A stretch of 64,000 bases of DNA. Source: Nemertoderma westbladi. Taxonomy: Eukaryota > Xenacoelomorpha > Nemertodermatida > Nemertodermatidae. The DNA lies in NCBI GenBank assembly GCA_032718475.1, contig JAUCBJ010007275.1:1-64000 (forward strand). The letters are read 5' to 3'. This document shows positions 52,749-63,270 of the stretch, one piece after another (the first letter of the stretch is position 1; the number at the start of each line of letters is the position of its first letter). The position numbers and the translations under genes are program-made. The notes beneath the pieces are model-generated. The model was not told where the DNA came from, searched no databases, and worked only from the letters and a program-made list of their open reading frames with translations.

Positions 52749-55700
52749 ATGTCTGACACTAAGCAAAACCTGTCAGACAGTCTAATCGATACAACCATCT
52801 GTGACACAGATAGGAGTGTGGAGCGATTAAGAAAAGGGTTCAGCTCACCTCCTACTGAAAGAAAGGTCATCCCTCCAGTAGTAGTATCAGACCCTAGGCT
52901 AATCCAACACCGTAGGTCTATCATCGGCACTCGGGCCCAGGTCAAATGGAACCAAGAAGCAGCTGTCCAACAGCAGCAACATCCTAGTCAAGAAACTCGT
53001 TCCCAGCGACCCGATAGCTCCAGTAGTTCGGATACTGTAGAGCTGACCCCCGAACGCGGAGTGAAGATGGCGGATACAGCCTATTCGGATCCCCTTCTCA
53101 CTCTTCCTGCCGCAGTACTAACTACGATATTGATTGCGGTGGAGGAACACCAAGTCGATTGGGCGAGAAGTAAGCGAGCGACCCAAGATAGTTATGCGGG
53201 ATACGCCAGGGAAGAATTGATGTCTATTGTCGAGTCACAATGGAACTTTCCCGGACCCGGATTCCCGTTAGACTTATCCGAAGCTACCTGGGATGACATA
53301 CACATGATGGGAGTGACTAGAGATACGATGGATCCAGCTGTTTGGAAGAGGTCGGCAGCAGGATATGTGCAGGGATTCTTCGGCTCCTTAGAGCGATTAG
53401 AAGAACAACTGTTTCGACAACCCCAAGGACCTCAAGAGCAGGAAGAGCTGCTTTATCAAGTACGCGAAAGAACCCTACGCATTAGACTAATCCTATCAGC
53501 CTTTGAGGAAACTTCCAAAAGAAGACAGGACACGTCGCTGCAAGTTGCTGTCAAGACTTGGTTCCAGCGGATAGGTCTCAAATTTCAAGAAACGGCCCAG
53601 TGGAAATCCCAGCTGGCTGAGCGACCAACCTATGAAGAATCAACCGATGCCACCTTTTCTCAAGTGGAAAGCGAAGTGACAGCAGAGAGACCGTGAACGA
53701 GAGACGCCATCGACATCTATCTGTCAGACTATCAACGTTTTTTAGGTGATGAAGAGTTGAGGAGACGACTGGCTGGACTTCGCCCCAATAGTGAAGGAGC
53801 CAAGCTTGTGTTGGACTCAATCGATGCGGAAATGTTAGCTGCAAACCAAGCTAAATTTGATGAAAAACTCCGCCTCGCTAGAGTCCAAGAAGAACAAGTA
53901 AAGAAAAAACGTATAGAGGACAGAAAGGCAGTAGCAGCTGCAAAGGCGGCAGCGGCAGTGGAAGAGGCAAAAGCGGCAGCGGCAGTGGAAGCGGCAAAAG
54001 CGACAGCGGCAGCGGCAGTGGAAGCAGCAAAAGCAGCAGCAGCAATGGCATTGGCAGAAGCAGAACAGAGAGCGTCTGAAGAGACCACCCAACTGGAGTT
54101 GGAAAATCTTCAAGAGACGCAAGACTGCATAAATAAACAGTTAACTGCTAGTCAAATGCAGATGATGAGTCGATCTACTCCCAAGCGCCAAGGATACACA
54201 TCATCGGAGGAAGGCGAGACCACCGATCCTGAAGGCGGAGGAAATAGATCTCGTCTAAGCAGGCGTAGAAAAACATCTCACCGTCACAAATTGCCTGATT
54301 TGCCCCCAGCTGTTAGAAGACAACTAGCTAGCACAGACTTAGGTAGTACAGAACCCACAGACCAAATTATTAAGGTCAAAAGACTCCCTACAATAGTAGA
54401 TGAGCCTGAAATAGTTAAGCCTGTTATCGAAAACACCCCTTCGGTGAGAGAGGCCCCTGTACTTCCCGAACCTACAACCAAATTCCCTTTACACAGTACG
54501 AAACTGTTTGCACCCGGTGGAGCAGTCCCAGAGAATGTCCCGGTTCTTGACGCCGAGAGAGAAATCCAAGATTTGTCTCCCGTTGTCCCACGTCGGCTCG
54601 CTACTATGTTGGCGACTCCCGCTTCGGCGGTCGAGTGGGTTGATGAGGGACGGCGGGAGATGGGTCTCTTGCTCGGGCAGCTGAGAGAGCACCGAGAATG
54701 CTCCTCACAGCAGATCCGAGATTTAGAAGGGACTGTCCACCAACTCAAGGGAACAGTAAGGGAAAGTAGGGTAGAATTGCAAGAAGTGCAGCAAAGTATC
54801 GCGCTGGAACGCGACAAATTAGTCAATATACAAAAGGGTATACCAATACCCCCTGTAACATTGTGTCAACCTGTTAGGTCTGAAGTATTACATGCGCAAG
54901 GTGTGGAGCCTACACGCATCTATACTGCTAGTGAAGTAGAAACTCCTATAGCAAACCCTATTAAGGGTGATTATAAACCTGTTGTTAATGATATTCCCTA
55001 TAGACCTGATAATAATCCGAGAAATTTATATACCGATAATTCGATATTAAATAATACGATGGCCCAAGAAAGCTTTACGCGTCAGATGGCTAGAACAGAA
55101 GCCCGCCAAGCGGTCAAAGTGGGAGAAATCGTCAAATTCAATGGAGATGAGATGAAATGGTTACCTTTCAATGAATATTACAAAGATGGCATACAGAACT
55201 CTGTACTATCTAACGGAGAGAAACTTAGATTCCTCATCAAGTGCTTGGAAGGACCTCCCAAGTTAATGGCGTTAAAGTTTATTGGACATCCAGATGGTTT
55301 AAGACAAGTTTGGGAGACATTAAACATCAGGTATGGTAACAAGGATAACATAGCGAAGTATTTGTATGCAAAATTAGTAGCCCCCCGAAACTTCCTTAGT
55401 AGCGGGATTATAGAGTTTTCCGATGAGATTCAGGAGATCTGTAGACAATTGGACTGGTTAGGTAAGTCTCATGAATATCAGAGTTCCATGGTTATTGGAG
55501 CCGTAGTCTCTACTTTACCAAAGGGTGGAGTATGTACACGCTGGGATAAGAAAGTGTTGTATATGAATGAGCAGCAACGACGAGGCCCTACCATGGCTGA
55601 TCTCATGTCCTTCTTAGATGGTGAAGTAAAACTACAACTCATAAAGCAGTCCAGAGAGAAAACATCGGAAAATAAGGTAAGTGAGAAACCCGTTTCTAGG

Positions 55701-56168
55701 AGAAGAGTAACACCAGTGTGTTACACTGACGACGGCGAAAGCCAAGCTTCTCAAGAAGAGGACAGCGGAAAAGACACTGACAGATTTTACTACGTTAACA
55801 AAACCTCAAAAGACGTAAGTAAATACAAGGCTCAAACCAACGATAGGAGAGAACAGGTTGCCAAGACTCCTCCTCAGTCTCCTAACAGAATGCACGGAAG
55901 AAAGCCCGAAGAAAGAACGAGAGTGCATCACGTTACCCAAGGTAAAGTGAGTAACATCAAACCAAACTGTGCGCTGTGCGACGGGCCCCACCGTTTGAGT
56001 GCGTGTGCTGAATTCCTAAAGAAATCCCTGGTAGACAGACGTGAAGTCATGTGGGATAAGCGGTTATGCTATAATTGCCTCAGACCAGGACACCAACGGC
56101 GAAACCTGTTACTCCGACGTAAAGTGTGCAAAGTGCGGTGCGAAACATCACATCTTGTTACACAGTGA
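52749..56168 (+). CDS. gag: BEL/Pao Gag, with one in-frame TGA
   Basis: Structural protein of the retrotransposon particle. The frame starts at ATG 52,749, meets TGA at 53,694-53,696, and continues in the same frame without another stop to 56,168. Stop readthrough or a single mutation would explain this. The N-terminal part (315 codons) has no recognised motif. After the TGA come an Ala/Lys/Glu coiled coil with tandem AAKAAAAVEAAK-like repeats (about 53,930-54,060), a linker, then the conserved Gag region (about 55,130-55,520, FNGDEMKWLPFNEYY and GKSHEYQSS) of the DUF1759 type. Zinc knuckle 1 (C-x2-C-x3-H-x4-C, from 55,970) is complete. Knuckle 2 starts CYNCLRPGH at 56,067 but its last Cys lies in the pol frame. 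Gag overlaps pol by 128 bp. Confidence 0.85.
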
Positions 56169-59100
56169 ATTCGAACGAAACAACCCGAGTCAGGTAAGTG
56201 AGCCCGAACAACATGTCCAATTCAGTGATGTAAATGACACTGATCAAGAGTCTGAGATGGAAGGATTCTATACTTACGAATTCTCTGACGCCAACGAATC
56301 CTGTTACCTAATAAATACCGCAGTATATCGAGCACTTACTTACGAAAAGGACACCGACAATGAGTTCCCCCCAACTACCTTTGACAGACAACCATCTTGG
56401 AAAGATCCAACTTCCAACGTAGGAATCAGAGAATTTCCTGTAGTGCAGGTAAGAGTTCACGGTCCTAACAAAAGTTACATAGTGAACGCCCTCCTTGACT
56501 CCGGCAGCACAGGAACATTCATCGATCAAGAACTAGCCGAAGATATCTTTGCTGGACAACCCAAATTCCAAACTAAGTTGAATATGTCCGGAATTATGCA
56601 GGTTTGGAAATCTACCCTAACGGCAGATTACTATGTAGGTGCGTTGTCCACCCCCCAGGATAAATTAGGAGCACAAAGTATAAGGTCAGTAAAAATGGTG
56701 GCTATAAAGAACTTCGCTACTACCCAAGTAGAACCTTATAACTGGGACGAGGACGAGAGCATCCAACAGCTCAAGATACCGCGATTCCAGACAGATTATC
56801 CTGGAGTGCAAATACTCATCGGCCAAAACGCGCATGAGGCGCTCGAGACATTGGAGAAACGGCCTGCTCAACCGCAACCACTACAAACCTATGCGGTAAG
56901 AACTAGAGTAGGTTGGTACTTTACTGGCCCTTCCCGCAGAACTCTCAAAGAGAGATTACCACAAGAAAGAATATACCAAGTAAGTGATTGGGAAGTGGAG
57001 AGCAGTGAGGTGGACGAACTAACTAAGGGAATACCATATTCCTCAGATAATGACGACATCTACCAACTCTTCGATGAAGAGAACACAATCGACCTACTTA
57101 CAGAAAACAAAACTTGGAAAAACCAGGTGAACCTATGTCAACTGATTCGCCCATCGGGACCCATTGATTACAATGACGAACTAAATGATGAGATAGAGCG
57201 CTACAACGCTAGAACTCGGGACGAACTCGCCGTACGATTCTTTACTCAAGAATTGGTAGAGCCCAATTCATACGATAAGGCCCTATCGATAGAAGAAGAA
57301 AGAGCCAAGCAAATCCAGGAAACAACTACACGTTTTTTAAAAGATCAAGGTAGATATGAAATCGGCCTACCATTTCGAAAACGAGAACCTAGATTTATAA
57401 ATAACAGACCCTTGGCAGAGAAAAGAATCACTCAATTACATCGACGTCTTACGGCTAATCCTTCAGCTAAAGAAATGTACCAAACTCAGTTGAAGAAATT
57501 TATTACAAAGGGATACGCGGAGCGAGTACCGGAAGGAACACCAGTAACTGAGAGAACGTATTACTTAACACATCATTACGTTCCCAAACCCGGTAAACCC
57601 CATGAAGTACGAGTCGTATTCGATGGCTCCGCTCTATATATGGGCCAATCCCTCAATTCCGAGTTGTTACCAGGACCCAACTTACTCCAATCTTTGTTGG
57701 GAATACTTTTAAGATTAAGACAATATTCCATCGCGTTCGCCTCCGATATAGAAGGAATGTTCTTACAAGTCAAGGCGCTGGAGAGAGATAGAGACAGCCT
57801 AAGATTTCTGTGGTGGCCTGAAGGAGATCTCAACCAGAAACCGGTAGAGTACTGGATGACCATCCAGGCTTTTGGGATCATATCAAGCCCTTCCAACGCC
57901 TGCTCCGTGGTGCGGACCACTGCGAATGACAACCGAGACGCCTTCTCCAAAGAGGTGATAGACAACATCAAGCGCGATATATACATGGACGACAATTTAA
58001 AGTCCCTTCCATCAGTAGAAGAAGCCATTGATGTCGCGAAAGGAACGGTAGAGTGTTTGAAAAGAGGTGGATTTCGACTGACGAAAATCACCAGCAACTC
58101 CCGTGAGTTTCTGGAAGCGATACCGGTAGAAGACCGAGGAACGAAAGACCTAGACTTAATAAAGGACGATCTTCCAGAAACCAAGACGCTTGGCTTGAAG
58201 TGGGACACAGAAAGAGATATCCTGTTTTTTCAGCTAAAACAGCAAGATAATCCAGTTCGGACCAAACGGATTTGTTTAAGTATCCTGAGCACTTATTTCG
58301 ACCCATTGGGATTTATTAGCCCAGTTATATTGATTGCTCGGAGTTTAGTACAACAAATGTGGCTTGAAAACCACTCATGGGACGATCCACTTAAGGGAGA
58401 ACTGTTAACGAGGTGGATGAAATGGGAAGATTCTCTACCTGCCATCGAGAGCTTTGTAATTTCCCGTGCATATTTTGGTCATGTTCTCCCTACGTATTCC
58501 TATCAACTCCATGTGTTTGGAGACGCCAGCGACATGGGAATAGGTATAGTAGCATATCTGCGAGTCGAAACTCCGGATGGAATCAAAGTCGCCTTGGTTA
58601 CCTCTAAGGCATTGATTAACAACAAGTTAAAGGTTCCTCGAGCGGAGTTAAAAGCGGCTTTATACGCTACAGCCATCGGCCGGAACGTAACAGAACAAAT
58701 CGACTATCCACTGGAGAAAACTGTTTATTGGACCGACGCTTTACTCGTGTTGGAGTATATAACCAATGAAGTCTGTCAGTTCAGCGTTTTTGTTACTAAC
58801 AGGGTAGCTATTATTCTTAGTCGCACAAAGATAGATCAATGGAGACATTGCCCTGGTACGATTAATCCAGCCGATATCGCCTCCAGGGGAGCGACTCCAC
58901 AGGAACTGATAGATACTCCAGACTGGTTGGGTGGACCTGACTTCCTGAGTAAGGAAGAGGATGAATGGCCTCCTCACCTTACTACGGCAGAGATTAGACA
59001 AGCCAAGGGAGCGGAGAAAGTCAAACCTAAAACCCGGGCGAGTAAATCGAAGTTATTTAAACCGACGATCGATCTATCTGTATTACATACTTCCGGAAAC

Positions 59101-60834
59101 GATGCTTCGGATCCACAATCCCTCGCCACAAATAAGTCTGTTGTGGAAATTAGAGATAGAGATTGGAAATCTGGAATACCAGACGTCTCGCAAGGAATCT
59201 CACCCCTGCTGCAGAGAGCAATGTATCACTACAGTTCCTGGAATCGGCTCTGTAAAGCCGTCACATATTTAAGGAGATGTTTTCATCATCACTACTCCAG
59301 GACGAAGACCATTAATGATACCGCTCCATTGACATCTGCGCAAGTTCATGTTATTAAAAATTTACCCAAATATAAGACATCCGACCGGTTTCTAAAGGAG
59401 AAAATCAGTTACCAGGAGCATGAAGAAACCAATAAGCAGATACTGAGACTCCTGCAATGCTATGAGGATTCCGATAAGTATTTCCTGTTGTTGAGAAATC
59501 CGCAGATGCGCTTAAGGGATCGCTTCTCTAGCACAATGATAGATGGGTTAATACGTGGTGGAGGAAGACTCACCAATGCGCCATTATCCTTTGACACTAA
59601 ATTCCCCATATTCATTAGAAATCTTGAAGTACAAATCAAGATGATTGTAGATGTTCACAGTAAACTTTATCATGCTCGTAGAGAACGAGTTCTTAGCGAA
59701 ATCCGAACTCGCTATTATTTTTATAAACCCCGTAGAGCTCTGAACCAAGTTCTTAGGAACTGCATACCCTGTAGGAAAGCATTCAGTAGGCCTTTAACAC
59801 AGCGAGAGGCAGAATTACCTAGGGAACAAGTAAGCTTCTATGAACCACCTTTTACTAATACTGGTGTAGATTTATTTGGCCCTATTGAAGTATATCGTGC
59901 TAGGACTATAGTCAAGAGATGGTGTGTCATCTTCGTATGCATGACTTGTAGAGCCATCCATCTCGATATGGTGAACGATCTATCTACCAACAGCTTCGTC
60001 TTAAGTTTACGCCGACAGATCGCTCGCTTCGGGACTAGTAATACCATGAGATCGGATAAGGGAACGAACTTCATTGGTGCCAACAACGAAATCCAGGCTT
60101 ACGTGAAGGACTGGAACCAAAGACAGGTGGACGATCAGCTAAGGATAACAGCGTCTAGCTGGACCTTCAAAGCCGCCGACGCCCCTTGGTGGGGAGGAAG
60201 TTGGGAGAGATTAATTAGAAGTGTCAAGACCGCATTTCACTTTATAGTGCCATGCCGCGCGTATCTCACCGACGAACTTTTGCGGACGTTAATGGAGGAA
60301 ATAGCTGCCTATCTCAACGAGAGACCGCTTATGCCAGTCTCATCGAGTCCCGATTCCCTGGAAGCGCTAACACCCGCGCACTTTCTACTGAAGAAACCTG
60401 TAGCCATGCTCCCACGATCGGAGATTGCCGACGGAGACGAATACTGCCGTCGAACTTGGCAACTTACGCAGTTGCTATCCCGTCGTTTCGCTGACCATTT
60501 CGAGAAACATTATCTGCCCACGCTACAACTTCGAACTAAGTGGTTTGCGCAGCAAGAAAACGTCAGCGCCGGAGATATGGTGCTTATTGTAGATTCAGAC
60601 CTTCCACGTAAACGGTGGCAGACAGGTCGTATCATCGAGACTCACATCTCGGATGATGGTTTAGTGCGCTCGGTAGAACTCGTCGTCATGCGGCGTAACT
60701 TCAAGAAGCCAGGCATAATCTTTGAGACGCAACAGCTCAACCGCCCAGTTGGTCGTTTATGTTTATGGAAAGAGACCGAGAACTCTCCGGAAACTATGGA
60801 AGGCAAGACACTCTTCCCACGACCACCTCCCTAA
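56041..60834 (+). CDS. pol: BEL/Pao Pol polyprotein: PR-RT-RNase H-IN
   Basis: Copies and integrates the element. The listed start is a GTG inside gag, so translation most likely arrives from Gag by a +1 shift. The first residues complete the zinc-binding region (CAKCGAKHHILLH). An aspartic protease follows with LLDSGSTGTF at about 150-160 (DSG active site). The RT (about 490-730) has SDIEGMFLQV and the YMDD box near 648-651. RNase H starts at HVFGDASDMG (about 825). The integrase has its zinc-binding HSKLYH...CIPC (about 1,205-1,245) and catalytic D (GVDLFGPI), D (RSDKGTNF) and E (WERLIRSVK) residues. A DUF5641-like tail ends in LNRPVGRLCLW. All active-site residues are present, and the 1,597 codons have no stop. 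The domain order is diagnostic for BEL/Pao. Confidence 0.93.
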   Translation: MKSCGISGYAIIASDQDTNGETCYSDVKCAKCGAKHHILLHSEFERNNPSQVSEPEQHVQFSDVNDTDQESEMEGFYTYEFSDANESCYLINTAVYRALTYEKDTDNEFPPTTFDRQPSWKDPTSNVGIREFPVVQVRVHGPNKSYIVNALLDSGSTGTFIDQELAEDIFAGQPKFQTKLNMSGIMQVWKSTLTADYYVGALSTPQDKLGAQSIRSVKMVAIKNFATTQVEPYNWDEDESIQQLKIPRFQTDYPGVQILIGQNAHEALETLEKRPAQPQPLQTYAVRTRVGWYFTGPSRRTLKERLPQERIYQVSDWEVESSEVDELTKGIPYSSDNDDIYQLFDEENTIDLLTENKTWKNQVNLCQLIRPSGPIDYNDELNDEIERYNARTRDELAVRFFTQELVEPNSYDKALSIEEERAKQIQETTTRFLKDQGRYEIGLPFRKREPRFINNRPLAEKRITQLHRRLTANPSAKEMYQTQLKKFITKGYAERVPEGTPVTERTYYLTHHYVPKPGKPHEVRVVFDGSALYMGQSLNSELLPGPNLLQSLLGILLRLRQYSIAFASDIEGMFLQVKALERDRDSLRFLWWPEGDLNQKPVEYWMTIQAFGIISSPSNACSVVRTTANDNRDAFSKEVIDNIKRDIYMDDNLKSLPSVEEAIDVAKGTVECLKRGGFRLTKITSNSREFLEAIPVEDRGTKDLDLIKDDLPETKTLGLKWDTERDILFFQLKQQDNPVRTKRICLSILSTYFDPLGFISPVILIARSLVQQMWLENHSWDDPLKGELLTRWMKWEDSLPAIESFVISRAYFGHVLPTYSYQLHVFGDASDMGIGIVAYLRVETPDGIKVALVTSKALINNKLKVPRAELKAALYATAIGRNVTEQIDYPLEKTVYWTDALLVLEYITNEVCQFSVFVTNRVAIILSRTKIDQWRHCPGTINPADIASRGATPQELIDTPDWLGGPDFLSKEEDEWPPHLTTAEIRQAKGAEKVKPKTRASKSKLFKPTIDLSVLHTSGNDASDPQSLATNKSVVEIRDRDWKSGIPDVSQGISPLLQRAMYHYSSWNRLCKAVTYLRRCFHHHYSRTKTINDTAPLTSAQVHVIKNLPKYKTSDRFLKEKISYQEHEETNKQILRLLQCYEDSDKYFLLLRNPQMRLRDRFSSTMIDGLIRGGGRLTNAPLSFDTKFPIFIRNLEVQIKMIVDVHSKLYHARRERVLSEIRTRYYFYKPRRALNQVLRNCIPCRKAFSRPLTQREAELPREQVSFYEPPFTNTGVDLFGPIEVYRARTIVKRWCVIFVCMTCRAIHLDMVNDLSTNSFVLSLRRQIARFGTSNTMRSDKGTNFIGANNEIQAYVKDWNQRQVDDQLRITASSWTFKAADAPWWGGSWERLIRSVKTAFHFIVPCRAYLTDELLRTLMEEIAAYLNERPLMPVSSSPDSLEALTPAHFLLKKPVAMLPRSEIADGDEYCRRTWQLTQLLSRRFADHFEKHYLPTLQLRTKWFAQQENVSAGDMVLIVDSDLPRKRWQTGRIIETHISDDGLVRSVELVVMRRNFKKPGIIFETQQLNRPVGRLCLWKETENSPETMEGKTLFPRPPP

Positions 60835-62490
60835 TTCCTCAAACATCTAGGGACTCCCCAACGTGATACGTCTGGAGTGGGTGCATGACTATATTATTCT
60901 ATCTATTTTTATTATATTTTATATGCGAACGTTATTACAGTATGTACATTATTATAATCGTTTTATTTAATTTTATTTAGTAGAATGTTATTTTAGATTA
61001 TTTAGTAGGTTAGTGCAATATATTAGTGTTTATTACGTAATTACATATAATATATATTTAATATGACGGCGAGAAATAATTCTTTCTTTTTCCTTACTGT
61101 CCGTATTATATTATAAATACGAGACTACAGTAAGATGACATGTCAGTACTTATTAAAGTACAATAAAGCTCCTACTATATTTAAGTATTATTGGTAGGCA
61201 GAGTATTAGGAATGCAAAGTTCAGATCCTCGTGTCTCGGCTAAACCAAGCTTTGGGTAGACCTTGGAAACGACTTGCCTCTTCACACTGACATTGCTTCG
61301 TGCGATATTGCTCTTCTACTTTATATTAAATAATACATATAGTAGCGTGATGTCCCTATAACAGTAGCGTAAAACGCAAATAAATCTGTTAAACCTTTTG
61401 ACCATCTGTAATTTTAGTCGATTAAGATATCGCGGCACCCACCGATATACTTGAAAGACAAATTCTAGAATCAGTGGTTAACGTCCCCAGACAAGTTCTG
61501 GAATAAATCGGTGCCCATCTTAAATATTAATTTAATATTTATTAAAATCTGTAAAATTCAGATCCTTTAAAATTTCTAGTCAATTAAGATATCGCAGCGC
61601 TTACCGATACTCTTAAAAGACAATTTTATAGAATTAAGGATCCTAGGTCCCCAGACATGCTCTGGAATAAAATTGTGTCAATTTTACCATCAAATAATAA
61701 AATTCACGGGAATAAATTTAAATTCATATCTTAAATGAATTTCATAAATTGTCATTTCGTGCAATTTATAACATTCCCAAAATTCCAGTAATTAATAGAT
61801 CATGGGAGCGGAGATTCATCCTATTGAGCGTATTAGAGTGCGAGAATCTCCAACATATAGTCAATAGCCGATAAAATTAATAATATCATGCATAAAGAGG
61901 ATATTGACAATTAAAGAATTACTATTAAATAGCATTCCAGATCTGTATGCATGAGAATTACCCTAATTCTACCGCTAGCTTTCCATAATGTCACCATAGC
62001 AACACCCACGCTAGAATTAGAAGCAAGTTAAAAGAACAATAGAAAGCTTGTCCCATTGCATAGCATAGAGAATACATAGCACATGGTTAGTATCCAAGGA
62101 TACACAGTAATAACGTGACATTCTGGAAGGCACTGACTAACGGACAAATGGCCTGTATGTGTACAATTGGAGACAGTTTTGTGGAATTTGTGCGTTTATA
62201 GGTGAATGTTACTGCTAAAGTGTGTTTACAGTAGCTAGTCGCAATTGTGAAAGTAACCCTAACTCTAATATAGAAAGAACCTAAAGTGGATTCAAGCCTT
62301 TGGGACAGACAGTGGAGTGACTTGTGCCGGTTATCGTTGTCGTGCTGTTGCTACATGTTGGCGTAAACACCGCGACAACGGTACATCGGCGCTGAGAATC
62401 CCACTGTCCGGGGGCAAAGAAAGGTAGGCAGCGACGCTCGCTTGCCTAAACATAAACTCATTATAATATTAATAAACCCAAATAGCAGAT
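60835..62490. other. Non-coding DNA after pol, with a diverged direct repeat
   Basis: Two copies of a repeat of about 170 bp lie at about 61,390-61,530 and 61,555-61,690. They share TTAAGATATCGC, CACCGATA/TACCGATA, AAAGACAA and CCCCAGACA.G.TCTGGAATAAA. AATAAA near 61,160 could serve as a poly(A) signal. Bases 62,320-62,420 are GC-richer and may be the leader of the element to the right. No LTR boundary was found. Confidence 0.55.
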
Positions 62491-63270
62491 ATGACGGAGT
62501 TGATAGAAGATGATCTTGGTATCAGGGAGCGATATACTCTACCTTTACAAGCATTTGTGGATAGCTTGATACGCGGTGAATCCGATCCAACCATTACGGA
62601 GGACGATGGTCGTTATATCGAACCGCCGATGTCCCAAGAGCAACTTACGCGTGAATTGGACTATCGAAAATTCACCGCTCGCTATACGCATCGTAATGGT
62701 ATGTATATGGACTTCTTAACTACCGGCCATCTTATCGATTTACATGATACGGACGATGTAGACACCGAAAGGGAAATGGTTCTATTTAAATATCATACCC
62801 AGCGGAGTCGTAACGATAAACCGAGAATAGTACACGAAAATTCTATTCGTAACAGACTGGAAAGAGAAAACGTTCAAGAACCGGATAAACGCATCGACTT
62901 CAGTGACTACCTGGAATTTTTGAGAGAAACCTATCTCAACATCGCCAGTCAGCAGAACCTAGAGACTCGATATCCTCAAGGTATACATCATGACCCTATG
63001 GTAGAACTCAAACGGCTCTATTTCACTATGATGTATCTTACCGCCGATCGTCCACTACCTGTTATCCCGGATAGTTTTGAACAAATGGAAGAATATTGCA
63101 AAACTGGAGAACGATCACCCGCGTTTCCTCTACAGGACGTACGTCTTTGGTATTATTGTGACGAATGCCCTAGACCCAACCAACAAACTGAAAGACACAA
63201 ACGTCCGCTGTTCCTATTTCCACGAACAACCGGCGATGGAAATTTATTGCGCATATTGCAGACTCCATAA
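62491..63270 (+). CDS. Gag-like protein of a second retroelement, N-terminal part
   Basis: The ATG start opens 259 codons of charged, helical sequence with no recognised family. Near its end it has YYCDECPRPN (CxxC), which looks like the first half of a zinc-binding site, then stops at 63,270. Codon use and GC content resemble the BEL pol, and the next frame (63,236 onward) continues with zinc knuckles, so the two are probably one protein split by a +1 shift between about 63,180 and 63,236. It could be an ORF of the BEL element or the start of a separate element; the BEL element already has a Gag upstream, which favours a separate one. Confidence 0.55.
   Translation: MTELIEDDLGIRERYTLPLQAFVDSLIRGESDPTITEDDGRYIEPPMSQEQLTRELDYRKFTARYTHRNGMYMDFLTTGHLIDLHDTDDVDTEREMVLFKYHTQRSRNDKPRIVHENSIRNRLERENVQEPDKRIDFSDYLEFLRETYLNIASQQNLETRYPQGIHHDPMVELKRLYFTMMYLTADRPLPVIPDSFEQMEEYCKTGERSPAFPLQDVRLWYYCDECPRPNQQTERHKRPLFLFPRTTGDGNLLRILQTP

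Larger units (their letters stand above)
52749..60834 (+). mobile_element. BEL/Pao LTR retrotransposon body (gag-pol)
   Basis: Gag with a DUF1759-type domain and three zinc-binding clusters is followed by Pol in the BEL/Pao order: protease, RT, RNase H, integrase, C-terminal DUF5641-like domain. Flanking LTRs were looked for at 50.8-52.7 and 60.8-62.4 kb and no matching pair was seen, so the ends are unresolved. Coding is nearly intact: one in-frame TGA and one +1 shift. Confidence 0.88.

Noticed and set aside
50868-62400. LTR pair for the BEL/Pao element inside the window
   Set aside because: The sequences before gag (50.8-52.7 kb) and after pol (60.8-62.4 kb) were compared by eye and share no extended match.
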